Positions 1-10,893 of a stretch of DNA of 64,000 nt are shown here, piece after piece. A program made the position numbers and the translations under genes. Every line of letters starts with the position of its first letter. The first letter of the stretch is position 1. Under the pieces are notes generated by a model. That model was not told the origin of the DNA. It worked only from the letters and a program-made list of their open reading frames with translations, and did no database searches. The stretch is from an uncultured Gammaproteobacteria bacterium (GTDB lineage Bacteria > Pseudomonadota > Gammaproteobacteria > DRLM01): the NCBI GenBank assembly GCA_947259075.1, contig CAMYKQ010000028.1, positions 1 through 64,000 on the forward strand, read 5' to 3'.

Positions 1-193
1 GCGCCGGAGCAGGGTTTCGTCACGCGGGTGCTGCCGCTGGAGGATTGGGCGCAGCAGGCCGAGGCGGAATTGGCGGCGCGGGCGGACTCAGCGGCGCATC
101 GATCCGCGCCGTGCCCGCCGCCAATTCCGCCTCGGCCTGCTGCGCCCAATCCTCCAGCGGCAGCACCCGCGTGACGAAACCCTGCTCCGGCGC
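1..193. repeat. Perfect 78-bp inverted repeat (1-78 / 116-193) with 37-bp spacer at window edge
   Basis: Bases 1-78 (gcgccggagcagggtttcgtc...gaattggcggcg) are the exact reverse complement of 116-193. Confidence 0.95.
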
Positions 194-328
194 TTGCGGC
201 ACACCGCCGCCGTGCCCCCACCATTCGCGCTCGTGACCGAAGTCGAGCACGAAGGGGATGACGATCACCGCAACGGCCACCAGCACCACTCCGCCCACGA
301 TCCGCTGTTTCAGTAATCCGCGCTCCAT
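79..328 (-). CDS. DedD/SPOR-family protein, N-terminal part only (downstream part disrupted by fold-back)
   Basis: MERGLLKQRIVGGVVLVAVAVIVIPFVLD N-terminal TM segment; located downstream of folC, as in the common accD-folC-dedD order. Reading frame past ~79 is antisense copy of itself. Confidence 0.7.
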
Positions 329-329
329 C

Positions 330-1679
330 TCAGCCTGCCCGCCGCACCGGCGGCGCCGTGTCCGCGCCCCACAAGGCCCGCCCCGCGGGCGTCAAGGCCG
401 CCGCCACGGTATAAAACGAACCGAAGACCACGATACGCTCGCCCGCTTGCGCCGCCGCCTGCGCCCCGGCCAGAGCCGCGGCCACCTCCGTATAGTCGCT
501 CAAATCCGCCGCGCCCGCGGCGCGCAGAGCGTCGGCCAGTTGCGAGGCGGCGGTACCGCGTTCGCCCTCAAGACCGGCGACATGCCAGTGATGCACCGCG
601 CCGCTCATGGCCCGCGCCACCGCCGCGTGGTCTTTGTCCGCCAGCATCGCCAGCACCGCGTGGGTGCGGGCGGGGGGCAGCGTCGCCAGATTCGCCGCCA
701 GCGTGCGCGCCGCTTGCGGGTTATGAGCCACATCGCAAATACGCAGGGCGTGGCTGTCCAAAATATGAAAGCGCCCGGGCAGGTCGGCGGTCATCAAACC
801 CAAACGCAGGGCCTGTTGGTCCACCGGCAGGCGCGCCGCCAGTGCCGCCAGCGCCGTCACCACCGCCGCGGCGTTTTTGCGTTGGTAAGCACCGCGCAGG
901 CGCGGATAAGGCAGGGCGTAACGGGTCTGGCCGTCGCCACCCTCCCAGCGCCAGCCCGCGGTGTCGGCCGCGGCATGATAATCGCGGCCGGAGACCTGCA
1001 GCCCGGTACCGAGGACGCGGGCCTGTTCCAACACGCTTTGCGGCGGGTCGTCATCGCCGTAGACCGCCGGGCGGCCCGCGCGGAAGATACCGGCCTTTTC
1101 CACGCCGATGCTTTCGCGGTCCGGCCCCAGCCAGGCGGCGTGATCGATGTCGACCCCGGTGAGCAAGGCCACGTCGGCATCCAAAATATTCACCGCGTCC
1201 AGGCGCCCGCCCATGCCGACTTCCAACACCGCCACATCGAGTCCGGCGCGGTAAAAAATATCGAGTGCGGCCAAGGTGCCGAATTCAAAATAGGTGAGGC
1301 TGATGTCACCGCGCGCGGCGTCGACCCGGGCGAAGGCGGCGCACAAGTCCGCGTCGCTCACCGCCTCGCCCGCGACGCGCACGCGCTCGTTGTAGCGCAA
1401 AAGGTGCGGCGAGGTGTAGGCGCCGGCGCGATAACCCGCGGCGCTGAGTATGGCCTCGAGCATGGCCACGCAAGAACCCTTGCCGTTGGTGCCGCCGACG
1501 GTGATAACAACGAAAGACGGCGCCGCCGCGTGCAGACGCCGCCACACCGCGCGCACGCGTTCCAGACCAAGATCGATCTTATTGGGGTGCAGGGTTTCCT
1601 GCCAGCGCAGCCAGTCATCCAGGGTGGTGAAACGCGGCGCGGGCGCGGCGGAATGCGTCGGCCCGGCGGGATTATTCAT
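330..1679 (-). CDS. folC: Bifunctional dihydrofolate synthase / folylpolyglutamate synthase
   Basis: VTVGGTNGKGSCVAMLEAIL P-loop and TSPHL motifs; synteny with accD. Confidence 0.95.
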   Translation of the reverse strand: MNNPAGPTHSAAPAPRFTTLDDWLRWQETLHPNKIDLGLERVRAVWRRLHAAAPSFVVITVGGTNGKGSCVAMLEAILSAAGYRAGAYTSPHLLRYNERVRVAGEAVSDADLCAAFARVDAARGDISLTYFEFGTLAALDIFYRAGLDVAVLEVGMGGRLDAVNILDADVALLTGVDIDHAAWLGPDRESIGVEKAGIFRAGRPAVYGDDDPPQSVLEQARVLGTGLQVSGRDYHAAADTAGWRWEGGDGQTRYALPYPRLRGAYQRKNAAAVVTALAALAARLPVDQQALRLGLMTADLPGRFHILDSHALRICDVAHNPQAARTLAANLATLPPARTHAVLAMLADKDHAAVARAMSGAVHHWHVAGLEGERGTAASQLADALRAAGAADLSDYTEVAAALAGAQAAAQAGERIVVFGSFYTVAAALTPAGRALWGADTAPPVRRAG

Positions 1680-1718
1680 GATCTAAGCCGCTATGCACTA
1701 ACGTGCCCTGGGCCACGA

Positions 1719-2579
1719 TCACGGCGCGGCTTGATGCGTCATGATAGCCAGCATGCTGGCGACGCGGTCGCGCATATCACGGCGGTCGACGATCATATCG
1801 AGGGCGCCGTGCTTCACTAAAAATTCGCTGCGCTGAAAGCCCTCGGGCAGGGTCTCGCGCACGGTCTGTTCGATCACCCGCGGACCGGCGAAGCCGATGA
1901 GCGCGTTGGGCTCGCCGATGTTGACGTCGCCCAGCATCGCCAGACTGGCGGAGACACCGCCCATGGTGGGGTCGGTAAGCACGGAGATGAAGGGAATGCC
2001 CTTTTTACTCAAGCGCGCCAAGGCGGCGCTGGTCTTGGCCATTTGCATCAAGGAGAACAAGGCCTCCTGCATGCGCGCGCCGCCGCTGGCGGAGAAGCAC
2101 ACCAAGGGGATTTTTTTCTCGAGGCTGACCTCGGCGCCGCGCACGAAACGTTCGCCCACCACCGCGCCCATGGAGCCGCCCATATAGCTGAACTCGAAGG
2201 CCGCCGTCACCAGCGGCAAGCCCTTGAGCTTACCCTGCATGACGATGAGCGCGTCGCGCTCGCCGGTGGCCTTCTGCGCCTGGGTGATGCGGTCGCGGTA
2301 TTTTTTACTGTCGCGGAATTTCAGCACGTCATTGGGTTCGAGATCACCGCCGATCTCCACTCGCGGCTCGGGATCGAGAAAGGTGTCGAGGCGGCGCCGC
2401 GCGCCGATGCGCATATGGCAGGCACATTTGGGACACACGTCCAGGCTGCGCTCGAGTTCCGAGCGGTAGAGCACCGCGCCGCAGGATTCGCATTTAGTCC
2501 ACAAACCTTCGGGCATCGCCTTTTTGGTCTTCCCCTCGGTACGGATCTTGGAAGGCAGCAGTTTTTCAAACCAGCTCAT
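1719..2579 (-). CDS. accD: Acetyl-CoA carboxylase carboxyltransferase subunit beta
   Basis: Zn-ribbon [44 protein letters not shown]. Confidence 0.97.
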   Translation of the reverse strand: MSWFEKLLPSKIRTEGKTKKAMPEGLWTKCESCGAVLYRSELERSLDVCPKCACHMRIGARRRLDTFLDPEPRVEIGGDLEPNDVLKFRDSKKYRDRITQAQKATGERDALIVMQGKLKGLPLVTAAFEFSYMGGSMGAVVGERFVRGAEVSLEKKIPLVCFSASGGARMQEALFSLMQMAKTSAALARLSKKGIPFISVLTDPTMGGVSASLAMLGDVNIGEPNALIGFAGPRVIEQTVRETLPEGFQRSEFLVKHGALDMIVDRRDMRDRVASMLAIMTHQAAP

Positions 2580-2654
2580 ATCAATTTATACCCTGAGTAG
2601 CCCATCGCAAGAATACGATTTTTCACTTGCCATGCGCCATATGAAACATGCCGC

Positions 2655-3461
2655 TTACTGAGCATCCATCGCCCGGCGCATCTCGCCGAGCACCCGCGCC
2701 ACCTCGGCGGGAATCTTAGCAGGCTCCCCCGCCAGGGCGGCAATTTTATTCACCAGCGCGCTGCCTACCACCACGGCGTCGGCCACCGCCGCCACCCGCG
2801 CCGCCGCGGCGCCGTCGCGGATGCCGAAGCCGACGCCGATGGGTAAATCGGTGAGGGCGCGGATCTCTTTCAGCTTACGCGCCACCGCCTCGGTGTCGAG
2901 GCTGGCGGCACCGGTCACGCCCTTGAGCGAAACGTAATAGACGAAGCCGCTGGCGGCATCGCAGATCGTTTTCACCCGTGCGGCGGTGCTGGTGGGCGCG
3001 AGCAGGAAAATGGGGTCGAGGCCGTGTTCGCGCAAGGCCTGCACCAAATCGTGGCCCTCCTCCGGCGGCAGGTCCACGCTGAGCACGCCGTCCACCCCGG
3101 CCGCGGCGGCGGCGTCCGCGAAGGCGGCATAGCCCATGACCTCGACGGGATTGAGATAGCCCATCAACACCACGGGCGTCGCGCTATTGTCGCGGCGGAA
3201 CGCGCGCACCATCTCCAGCACCTGACGCAGACTGGTGTGATGCACCAGCGCCCGCTCGCAGGCCTGCTGGATCACCGGGCCGTCGGCCATGGGATCGGAA
3301 AAGGGCACGCCCAGCTCGATGATGTCGGCACCCGCCGCCACCATGGCGTGCATCAAGGGCACGGTCACGGCCGGATTGGGATCGCCGGCGGTGACATAGG
3401 GGATCAGCGCCTTGCGGCCGCCGGCACGCAGGCGCGCGAAGCAATCGGCGATGCGGCTCAT
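2655..3461 (-). CDS. trpA: Tryptophan synthase alpha chain
   Basis: [18 protein letters not shown] motif. Confidence 0.97.
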   Translation of the reverse strand: MSRIADCFARLRAGGRKALIPYVTAGDPNPAVTVPLMHAMVAAGADIIELGVPFSDPMADGPVIQQACERALVHHTSLRQVLEMVRAFRRDNSATPVVLMGYLNPVEVMGYAAFADAAAAAGVDGVLSVDLPPEEGHDLVQALREHGLDPIFLLAPTSTAARVKTICDAASGFVYYVSLKGVTGAASLDTEAVARKLKEIRALTDLPIGVGFGIRDGAAAARVAAVADAVVVGSALVNKIAALAGEPAKIPAEVARVLGEMRRAMDAQ

Positions 3462-4663
3462 AGGGTGATCCCCTCGCGCGCCGCCACGGTGTGGATGTCC
3501 TTGTCGCCGCGTCCGGAGAGATTCACCACGATGAGCTGATCCTTTCTCATTTGCGGCGCCAGCTTGGCCGCCTGCGCCAGGGCATGGCTGGATTCCAGCG
3601 CGGGAATGATGCCTTCGATGCGGGTGAGCGCGTGAAACGCGGCCAGGGCCTCATCGTCGGTGATGGCGACGTACTGGGCGCGGCCGAGGTCTTTGAGCCA
3701 GGCGTGTTCGGGACCGACGCCGGGGTAGTCGAGCCCGGCGGACACGGAATGGGTCTCGATGATCTGGCCGTCGGCGTCTTCCATTAAATAAGTGCGGTTG
3801 CCGTGCAGCACCCCGGGACGGCCGGCGCTGAGCGGCGCGGCGTGACGGCCGCTGGCGATACCGTCGCCGCCGCCCTCCACGCCCACCATGGCCACGCCCT
3901 CGTCGTCGAGGAAGGGATAGAACAGACCGATGGCGTTGGAGCCGCCGCCGACACAGGCCACCAAGGTGTCCGGCAGCTTGCCCTCAGCCTCTAAAATTTG
4001 CGCGCGCGCCTCGCGGCCAATGATGGCCTGGAAATCACGCACCATCGCCGGATAGGGATGCGGTCCGGCGACGGTGCCAATAATATAAAACGTATTGTCG
4101 ACGTTGGTCACCCAATCGCGCATCGCTTCGTTGAGCGCGTCCTTCAGCGTCTTCGAGCCCGAGGTGACCGGCACCACGCGCGCGCCCAGCAGCTTCATGC
4201 GGAAGACGTTCGCGGACTGGCGCTGCACATCTTCGGCGCCCATGTACACCACGCACTCCAAACCCAGGCGCGCCGCCACCGTGGCGCTGGCCACGCCGTG
4301 CTGACCGGCGCCGGTCTCGGCGATGATGCGGGTCTTGCCCATGCGTTTGGCGAGCAGGGCCTGGCCGATGGTGTTGTTGATCTTGTGCGCGCCGGTGTGA
4401 TTCAAATCCTCGCGCTTGAGATAGATCTTGGCGCCGCCGAGCTCGCGGCTCCAGCGCTCGGCGAGATACAGCGGCGAGGGCCGGCCGACGTAGTGGCTGA
4501 GATCGGCGTCGAACTCGGCGAGAAAGGCGGGGTCGTTGCGGTACCGTTCATAGGCCAGCCGCAATTCCTCCAGCGGCGCCATCAAGGTCTCCGCCACGAA
4601 ACGCCCGCCGTAGACGCCGAAATGGCCGTTGGCGTCGGGTAATGAGTTAATCAATTTCGACAC
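3458..4663 (-). CDS. trpB: Tryptophan synthase beta chain
   Basis: [45 protein letters not shown]; overlaps trpA start. Confidence 0.98.
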   Translation of the reverse strand: MSKLINSLPDANGHFGVYGGRFVAETLMAPLEELRLAYERYRNDPAFLAEFDADLSHYVGRPSPLYLAERWSRELGGAKIYLKREDLNHTGAHKINNTIGQALLAKRMGKTRIIAETGAGQHGVASATVAARLGLECVVYMGAEDVQRQSANVFRMKLLGARVVPVTSGSKTLKDALNEAMRDWVTNVDNTFYIIGTVAGPHPYPAMVRDFQAIIGREARAQILEAEGKLPDTLVACVGGGSNAIGLFYPFLDDEGVAMVGVEGGGDGIASGRHAAPLSAGRPGVLHGNRTYLMEDADGQIIETHSVSAGLDYPGVGPEHAWLKDLGRAQYVAITDDEALAAFHALTRIEGIIPALESSHALAQAAKLAPQMRKDQLIVVNLSGRGDKDIHTVAAREGITL

Positions 4664-5273
4664 TGTTCACACCTCTGATAAACGCGGCGATCTTGGCCGC
4701 GTCCTTGATACCCGGCGCCGACTCCACGCCGCCGCTCACGTCCACCGCCCAGGGCCGCGTCTGCTTGATTGCGGCCGCGACATTATCCGGATTCAAGCCA
4801 CCGGCCAGCACCAGCGGCCGCGGCAGGCGGGCGGGCAGGCGCGCCCAATCGAAGGTCTGGCCGGTGCCGCCCGGCACCCCTTCCACGAAGCTGTCCACCA
4901 AAATCCCCGCCGCGTCATCATAGGGCCGGGCCAAGGCCGACAAGTCCACGCCCGCGCCCATGCGCAACGCCTTCAAATACGGCCGCCCATGTGCGCGGCA
5001 GTCCTCGGCCGCTTCATCACCGTGGAATTGCAGCAGGTCCAGCGGCACCGCCGCCAGCACCCGCTCGATCTCCGCCGGCGCGGCGTCGACGAACAAACCC
5101 ACGCTGGTGACGAAGGGCGGCAGCGCCCGCAGAATGGCCCGCGCCTGATCGGCGCTCACCGCCCTCGGGCTTTTGGGGTAGAACACCAGCCCGATGGCGT
5201 CGGCACCCAGCCGCGCCGCCGCCATGGCGTCCTCCACTCGGGTGATACCGCAGATTTTAACGCGGGCGCGCAT
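4647..5273 (-). CDS. trpF: Phosphoribosylanthranilate isomerase
   Basis: [33 protein letters not shown] motif. Confidence 0.96.
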   Translation of the reverse strand: MRARVKICGITRVEDAMAAARLGADAIGLVFYPKSPRAVSADQARAILRALPPFVTSVGLFVDAAPAEIERVLAAVPLDLLQFHGDEAAEDCRAHGRPYLKALRMGAGVDLSALARPYDDAAGILVDSFVEGVPGGTGQTFDWARLPARLPRPLVLAGGLNPDNVAAAIKQTRPWAVDVSGGVESAPGIKDAAKIAAFIRGVNSVEID

Positions 5274-5297
5274 GGAATTCGTCAGACCTCAAAATTT

Positions 5298-5338
5298 CAT
5301 CCCCTCTCCCTCTGGGAGAGGGGGCGGGGTGAGGGGAT
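5298..5338. repeat. Dispersed palindromic repeat, family R1 (ctctccctctgggagaggg...ggggtgagggg)
   Basis: Same consensus recurs at ~30139, 37956 (inside valS), 61047 and 61104. Confidence 0.8.
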
Positions 5339-5360
5339 ACAACCGCGAAAGGGCGACAGG

Positions 5361-6143
5361 TTACCAGACCACCCCAGTCGGCGAAAGCGGCGGCAGTTCG
5401 AAACGGGCGGGATAATCCACCCCGGTGAGGTACAAACCGTGAGGCGAGGCGGTGATGCCGCCCAGGGTGCGGTCGCGGGTCTCCAGCACCGCGCGCGCCC
5501 ACTCCGGCGGCTGCTTGCCCGCGCCGATGTCCATCAACACCCCCGCGATATTGCGCACCATGTGGTGGAGAAAGGCATTGGCCTCCAAATCCAAAAAGAG
5601 CAGATCGCGGTCGCGGCGGATATCGAGTTGGTACAGCGTGCGCACCGGGCTCTTGGCCTGGCAGGCCACGGCGCGGTAGGCGGAGAAATCATGCTCGCCG
5701 ATGAGATGCCGCGCCGCCTCTTGCATGCGTATCTCATCCAGCGGCCGGTATTCCCACGACACCCGCCCGGCGAGAAAGCTGGGGCGGAGTTCGCGGTTGA
5801 GAATCACATAGCGGTAACGCCGCCGCAGCGCGCCGAAGCGCGCGTGAAAATCATCGGGCACCTCGCGCGCCCATTGCACACACACGCCCTTGGGCAGATT
5901 GGCGTTGGCGCCGTAGACCCAGGCGCGCGGCCCGCGCACGGCCTCGCTGTCGAAATGCACCACCTGCGCCGTGGCATGCACCCCGGCGTCGGTGCGCCCG
6001 GCGCAGATCACCCGCACTGGATGGGCCGCCACCTTCGACAGCGCCTCTTCGACGCAGCCCTGCACCGTGCGCACCTCGCCCGCCTGCAACTGCCAGCCGG
6101 CGAAGTCACTGCCGTCGTATTCGATGCCTAAGGCGATGCGCAT
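5361..6143 (-). CDS. truA: tRNA pseudouridine(38-40) synthase
   Basis: EYDGSDFAGWQLQ, CAGRTDAGVHATAQVVHFD motifs. Confidence 0.97.
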   Translation of the reverse strand: MRIALGIEYDGSDFAGWQLQAGEVRTVQGCVEEALSKVAAHPVRVICAGRTDAGVHATAQVVHFDSEAVRGPRAWVYGANANLPKGVCVQWAREVPDDFHARFGALRRRYRYVILNRELRPSFLAGRVSWEYRPLDEIRMQEAARHLIGEHDFSAYRAVACQAKSPVRTLYQLDIRRDRDLLFLDLEANAFLHHMVRNIAGVLMDIGAGKQPPEWARAVLETRDRTLGGITASPHGLYLTGVDYPARFELPPLSPTGVVW

Positions 6144-6300
6144 GGTGATATGCTTTCCGAATTAAAAAGGGCAGTGTACTTCAGATTTTATTAGAATAGA
6201 GCGTGAGCTCATTCGAATGCGGATCGACGATTTTCGTATGAAGCCAGCCAATTAAAATAATCTACTGCGTTTTTGCTATTAATTTTCTGGGGAGGAGATA

Positions 6301-6930
6301 ATGAAAAAACTAAACTTTGTGCGCGCTGGAATACACGTCTTATTACTCTACCTGATCATTACACCTGTATCGGCTAATGACTTATATTTAGGCGCGGGCG
6401 TGGCCCAAGCCGAGATAGAATCCGGTAGCTGCAGCGACCTCAACGACCCTACGCCCAGCACATGCAGCATTGATGGCAGCGACATAGGCTTCAAGCTCTA
6501 TGGGGGTTATCAACTCCGGCCTCAACTGGCGATTGAATACGGCTATGTCAATCTGGGGGAAGCCAAGTTTGCGGCCAGCATTAATAGGGGATCGGGACAG
6601 CCGCCCTTCATCATCACGGGCGGTGGTAAAGCCGAGGGCTTTTTCCTGCAAGCTGTTATCGGCGCCCAGGTTTTAAACAAGCTTACTTTTTTCGCTAGCG
6701 CCGGCCTGCTGTTGTCTGATACTGATGTGGCATTCACCATTGACGGGTTTCAGGTGAAGGACAGCGGCAATGATATTGAGCCTAAATTCGGCCTAGGGAC
6801 TAAAGTCGCTCTCAGTGAATATATTTCCGTGAGGGGGGAATGGGAGCGTTACCTGGCTGTGGGTGATGACGATACCGACGAGAGTGACATTGACCATTTA
6901 ATGCTGGGAATCGAATTTCTAATCCCTTAA
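6301..6930 (+). CDS. Outer-membrane beta-barrel protein
   Basis: Signal peptide; alternating beta-barrel pattern (GFKLYGGYQLRPQLAIEYGYVNLGEAKF...), RBS ggggagga upstream. Confidence 0.7.
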   Translation: MKKLNFVRAGIHVLLLYLIITPVSANDLYLGAGVAQAEIESGSCSDLNDPTPSTCSIDGSDIGFKLYGGYQLRPQLAIEYGYVNLGEAKFAASINRGSGQPPFIITGGGKAEGFFLQAVIGAQVLNKLTFFASAGLLLSDTDVAFTIDGFQVKDSGNDIEPKFGLGTKVALSEYISVRGEWERYLAVGDDDTDESDIDHLMLGIEFLIP

Positions 6931-6937
6931 TCGTACT

Positions 6938-6973
6938 GAGCTGGCTGGCAGCGCCGCCAGCCAGTCAGCTCAA
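6938..6973 (+). terminator. Hairpin downstream of OM protein gene
   Basis: gagctggctggc ... gccagccagtcagctc inverted repeat, with a bulge. Confidence 0.5.
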
Positions 6974-7017
6974 AACGAGCATCACCCGCTGAGCGAATCG
7001 CATGAAAAGAAGGGCGC

Positions 7018-7932
7018 TCACGCCGGCGTATCAGCATGCGCCAGGGCGCGGCGTTCGCTTTTGATCAGCCAGTCGCGGATGCGGTTGGAGTCGCCGTATT
7101 TGCTGAGCTTGCCCCAGGAATTGAGCAGCACGATGATGACGGGCCGCTCGCCGATCACGGCCTGCATCACCAGGCAATTGCCCGCCTCGCTGATGTAGCC
7201 GGTCTTGCTGAGATTGATATCCCAGGTCGAGGAGCGCACCAGGCGGTTGGTGTTGACGAAGTCGATGTCGCGGCCGCGGCGGCGCCGGTCTTTGATGCTG
7301 AACTCACCGGTGGTGGACAGTTTTTTTATCATGGGATATTTGGCCGCGGCGGCGGTCATGATCGCCAAGTCCTGCGCGGTGGAGACGCTGCCGCTGTCGA
7401 GCCCGGCGGGGTCGGCGTAGCGCGTGTGCTTCATGCCTAAGTGGCGGGCCTTGGCGTTCATCGCGCGTAACAGCGCGGCGCGGCCGCCGGGGTAGTTGCG
7501 CGCCAGGGCCGAGGCGGCGCGATTGTCCGAGGCGGCCAGCGCCGCGAGCAGGGTATCGTGGCGCGTCAACACCGCGCCCACCGGCAGGCGCGAGCTGGAA
7601 CCGCGGCGGCGGTCGAGGTCGTCTTTGCTGATGGTGATTAATTCGTCCATGGGCAGGCGGGCGTCCAGGGTCACCATGGCGGTCATGAGTTTGGTGACCG
7701 AGGCGATGGGCCGCTGCTCGTCTTCGTTGAGGCCGTAAAGCACCACGCCCTCGCGTTGATCCAAAACCAGCACGGATGATGAGCGTAGATTCGGCGCGCG
7801 CGTATTGCCGTAGCGAACGATGTCGGCGGCGCTTATCGTTACCGCTTCATCCGCGCCCGCCGCGGCGGCGAAGCTGGGCGCCATCACGGCCACGCCTATC
7901 AGCGCGACCGCGAGCCCCAAGGTTTTATTCAT
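7018..7932 (-). CDS. pbpG: D-alanyl-D-alanine endopeptidase (PBP7-type)
   Basis: ASVTKLMTAMV (SxxK), SDN, KTGYISEAG (KTG). Start chosen at MNKTLGLAV. Confidence 0.9.
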   Translation of the reverse strand: MNKTLGLAVALIGVAVMAPSFAAAAGADEAVTISAADIVRYGNTRAPNLRSSSVLVLDQREGVVLYGLNEDEQRPIASVTKLMTAMVTLDARLPMDELITISKDDLDRRRGSSSRLPVGAVLTRHDTLLAALAASDNRAASALARNYPGGRAALLRAMNAKARHLGMKHTRYADPAGLDSGSVSTAQDLAIMTAAAAKYPMIKKLSTTGEFSIKDRRRRGRDIDFVNTNRLVRSSTWDINLSKTGYISEAGNCLVMQAVIGERPVIIVLLNSWGKLSKYGDSNRIRDWLIKSERRALAHADTPA

Positions 7933-8072
7933 GGTTTTGAAAAATGTTTTGAAAAATGAAACACGTCGCATGGACATCGCACACCGCATATTTCTCCGCA
8001 TGATAAGCAATCGCCGGAGAAAATATAAGCACCCGCCGCCTATTCCAGCTTAACGGCCCGTTGCCAGAACTT

Positions 8073-8933
8073 TTAGAGTCCGCGGCCGCCGGCGAAGACT
8101 TGATTCAAATGCTCAAGAAAGCGCTGACGCTGCTCGGGCCGGGTCAAAGCCTCGATGTGATCCGCCCCCGCCACCCGCCACATGGTCTTGGGTTGCCGCG
8201 CCGCCGCGTATAAAGCCTCGGCATGATGCAGCGGCACCACCCGGTCTTTCTCGCCGTGAATAATCAGCACGGGCATCGGACTCAGCAAAGGGATGGCCGC
8301 GAGCGGGCTGTACTCGCCGCTCACGGTCAATGACAGCGGCCACTGCAGCGGCCAGGTCAACCAGAAGTCCGCGAGTTTTTCCCGGACGATGCCGCGAAAA
8401 TCACTAAAGGCGCTGTCGATCACCAAGGCCTTGATTAAGTCGCGGTGAACGGAATGGGCCACGGCATACACCGCCAGCGCCCCGCCTAAACTCTGACCGA
8501 ACACCATCATGCCTTCCGCTTGCACCTCGGGACGCGCGGCCAGCCAATTGAGCGCGGCCGCCGCGTCAAGCATGGCACCCTCCAGCGAGACTTCGCCCGC
8601 CGACTGACCGTAACCGCGATAATCGGGAAGCAGCACATTGTAGCCTTGCGCGGGCAGCCAATAGACGCTGGCGATGTGGCTGCTGATGTTTTGCGCATTG
8701 CCGTGGAGAAACAATACCGTGCCCTTGGCCTCGCCCTGCGCTGGTAAATACCAGGCGTGCAGGCGCACACCGTCGCCGCTCTCGAAATGAATATCTTGAT
8801 AGGCGAGGCCAATGCGCCCGGGCTCCAAACGCATGACGCGATCGGGGAGGAAAAAGGCGCCGCTGCACGCCTGTAACAATCCCGCGCACAGCAAAATGAG
8901 AGCGAGGCCGCGCATCAAAAATACCAATGCCAA
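8073..8933 (-). CDS. Alpha/beta hydrolase lipoprotein-like
   Basis: FLHGNAQNISSH, VFGQSLGGALA nucleophile elbow, GEKDRVVP, D/H triad; LLCAGLLQAC lipobox. Confidence 0.85.
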   Translation of the reverse strand: MALVFLMRGLALILLCAGLLQACSGAFFLPDRVMRLEPGRIGLAYQDIHFESGDGVRLHAWYLPAQGEAKGTVLFLHGNAQNISSHIASVYWLPAQGYNVLLPDYRGYGQSAGEVSLEGAMLDAAAALNWLAARPEVQAEGMMVFGQSLGGALAVYAVAHSVHRDLIKALVIDSAFSDFRGIVREKLADFWLTWPLQWPLSLTVSGEYSPLAAIPLLSPMPVLIIHGEKDRVVPLHHAEALYAAARQPKTMWRVAGADHIEALTRPEQRQRFLEHLNQVFAGGRGL

Positions 8934-10840
8934 GCCAGCTCGGCGCTGGCGCGTTCGGCGCCGCGCTCGCGCAGGCTGCTCAAATTCAGGCGTATGGCAT
9001 GACGACGGCTGAGGCTAACGCTCTGTTCCAAACGGAACTCACGCTCGGTGTGCTCATCGCCAAAACGATAATCTTGCAAGCGCGCATGCAGATTTATTTT
9101 CCAAGCCGGTAGCGGGCGGACGAACACGCCGAGACTGGGGCCCAGACCCAAGGCATAATCGCCGTCCAGCCGTGCGCCCACATCCAAAGTAGCCTCGACG
9201 AAGCCGTAGACCACCGCGCCGTCCCAGCCGCCCCAAGCCAGTCCGGCGCCGCCGTTGGTGCGGAATACCGCGGCGCGTTCATCGTCGCGCAATCGCGTCC
9301 GTGCAATACCGGTGTTGATCTTCCACGACACCGGTTTGAAAAAATCATCGCGCGGCGCCAGCGAATAGATGTCCACTAGGGCCAATTTTTCCAGCGCCAC
9401 ACGGCCGCTGTTTTGATAATGACGCAGATGGATGTCCATGAAATTAATTTGCGCACCTTCGGTATAGCCGCCAGCGGGATCGAGCAAATCATTATAGGCG
9501 GGACGCAGGGCCAGACTTTGAAAATCACGGCCGTGCTCGCGCCCCAGACCCAACGCCAGCCGCCGTGTCGGATGGCCTTGATCGGGACGTGGCGTCGGCA
9601 CGGGCGGCTCACTGCCCTCCTCCCCCGCTGATATATGGCTGCGGGCGAGCAACAACTCGCGTGAGCGGCGCGCGGCGGCGGCGTGATCGCGCAAGCCTTC
9701 GCTGGCCTCATAACGCAGCAAGGCGTAGGCACCTTCCAGCAATAAGGGCTGCCGCACCGCGGACACGTCTGCCAAGACCGTGCGCGGCGGCGCATCCGTC
9801 AACAAAGCATGGAGCAGTTCGCGCTCGTGAAGGCTCAATTCCGCCAAGCGTGCGCGCAAGCGCGTGTTATTCGCTGGACGGTAAACGACCTCCGTCAGCA
9901 TATCCTGCTGTTCCGCCAAGCTTCGCACGGTGTCCACCGGAATCACCCAGCCGCGGAAACGATCGGTCAAATGCAAGCTGGGCCGCGCCACTTCAAATAA
10001 AGAGAGCAAGTGATAAGCGCAGTTCTCATCAAAGAAGTAATAATCGAAACGGGTGGGACCCAGTTCCCAGGCATGCATCAGCAGCCGGTCGATCTCTTCC
10101 TGGGTGAAATTGAGGCGGTATTCCCATATGTCCCGGTTCTCCATATCGCTGTACTCCTTCACCTTGACGTAATAAGGCGACAGGGAAAACACACCGGGGT
10201 AAGCGCCGATCAAACTTTTGAAGGTGAACAACACGCCATTATCGCCATCCGGCCCCACGGCGTAATTGATGGCATAGGCCAGCAGGCGGGTACGTTCGTC
10301 TTGGTCGGCGCCATCCACGCGCAACAAGGTGTGGCCGAACATCGACGAGGGGTTGTTGATATAGGCCGAGGGAAACACTAAGGTGAGTGACCGCGCATTG
10401 AGGGCATCACGCCAGGCGTGAAAGCGCGGACAAGGCTGCGGCGGCAAGCGGTGCGGATCGAAGTTTAAAACCTCACGCAGCCACTGATAACGCGCGATAA
10501 ATTTACACTGCGCGTGTTGCAGACTATCAGTCTCGACCAGCGGCGGCGCGAAAAAAGCTTTCAGACTGGCTTCCAATTCCGCGGCCGGATCGGTCTTGCC
10601 CGCGGCGGCGAGATAAAAAGCGGGGTCATCCGCTTGGCCGGTGACGCCGGGGAAGATGAGATTGTCGCGGTAATGCATGAGCGCGCGCCACTGGCGCGTC
10701 TCGGCCAAACCCCCTGCACGCGCCTGTGCCGTGAGCGTTTGCAGATAATCAGCGTCAGCGCTAAAAACCGGCGAAGACGCCAATAATCCGAACAATGCCA
10801 AAAAAATAATTAGACGCGACATGCGATAAACGCGATTCAA
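8915..10840 (-). CDS. DUF4105 domain-containing protein
   Basis: SAYINNPSSMFGHTLLRVDG...DENCAYHLLSLFEVARP typical of the DUF4105 family (recalled). Confidence 0.8.
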   Translation of the reverse strand: MNRVYRMSRLIIFLALFGLLASSPVFSADADYLQTLTAQARAGGLAETRQWRALMHYRDNLIFPGVTGQADDPAFYLAAAGKTDPAAELEASLKAFFAPPLVETDSLQHAQCKFIARYQWLREVLNFDPHRLPPQPCPRFHAWRDALNARSLTLVFPSAYINNPSSMFGHTLLRVDGADQDERTRLLAYAINYAVGPDGDNGVLFTFKSLIGAYPGVFSLSPYYVKVKEYSDMENRDIWEYRLNFTQEEIDRLLMHAWELGPTRFDYYFFDENCAYHLLSLFEVARPSLHLTDRFRGWVIPVDTVRSLAEQQDMLTEVVYRPANNTRLRARLAELSLHERELLHALLTDAPPRTVLADVSAVRQPLLLEGAYALLRYEASEGLRDHAAAARRSRELLLARSHISAGEEGSEPPVPTPRPDQGHPTRRLALGLGREHGRDFQSLALRPAYNDLLDPAGGYTEGAQINFMDIHLRHYQNSGRVALEKLALVDIYSLAPRDDFFKPVSWKINTGIARTRLRDDERAAVFRTNGGAGLAWGGWDGAVVYGFVEATLDVGARLDGDYALGLGPSLGVFVRPLPAWKINLHARLQDYRFGDEHTEREFRLEQSVSLSRRHAIRLNLSSLRERGAERASAELAWHWYF

Positions 10841-10875
10841 AAATAAGGCACCCAGCGCGCCGCGCTGGGTGCCTT
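10837..10875 (-). terminator. Rho-independent terminator for the DUF3015 gene
   Basis: Perfect 15-bp arms aaggcacccagcgcg/cgcgctgggtgcctt followed on the minus strand by a T-run. Confidence 0.8.
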
Positions 10876-10893
10876 GGATGGATGAGAAATTAA

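Noticed and set aside
258-1820. 520-aa plus-strand ORF
   Set aside because: Antisense to folC and the start of accD; composition (Arg/His/Gln-rich) typical of shadow ORFs in GC-rich DNA.
4629-6131. 500-aa plus-strand ORF
   Set aside because: Antisense to trpF and truA; includes translated R1 repeat (HPLSLWERGRGEG), no recognizable domain.
7933-8010. N-terminal extension of pbpG (FFKTFFKT)
   Set aside because: Generated by a short tandem repeat upstream of the likely start MNKTLG; the signal peptide fits the shorter form.
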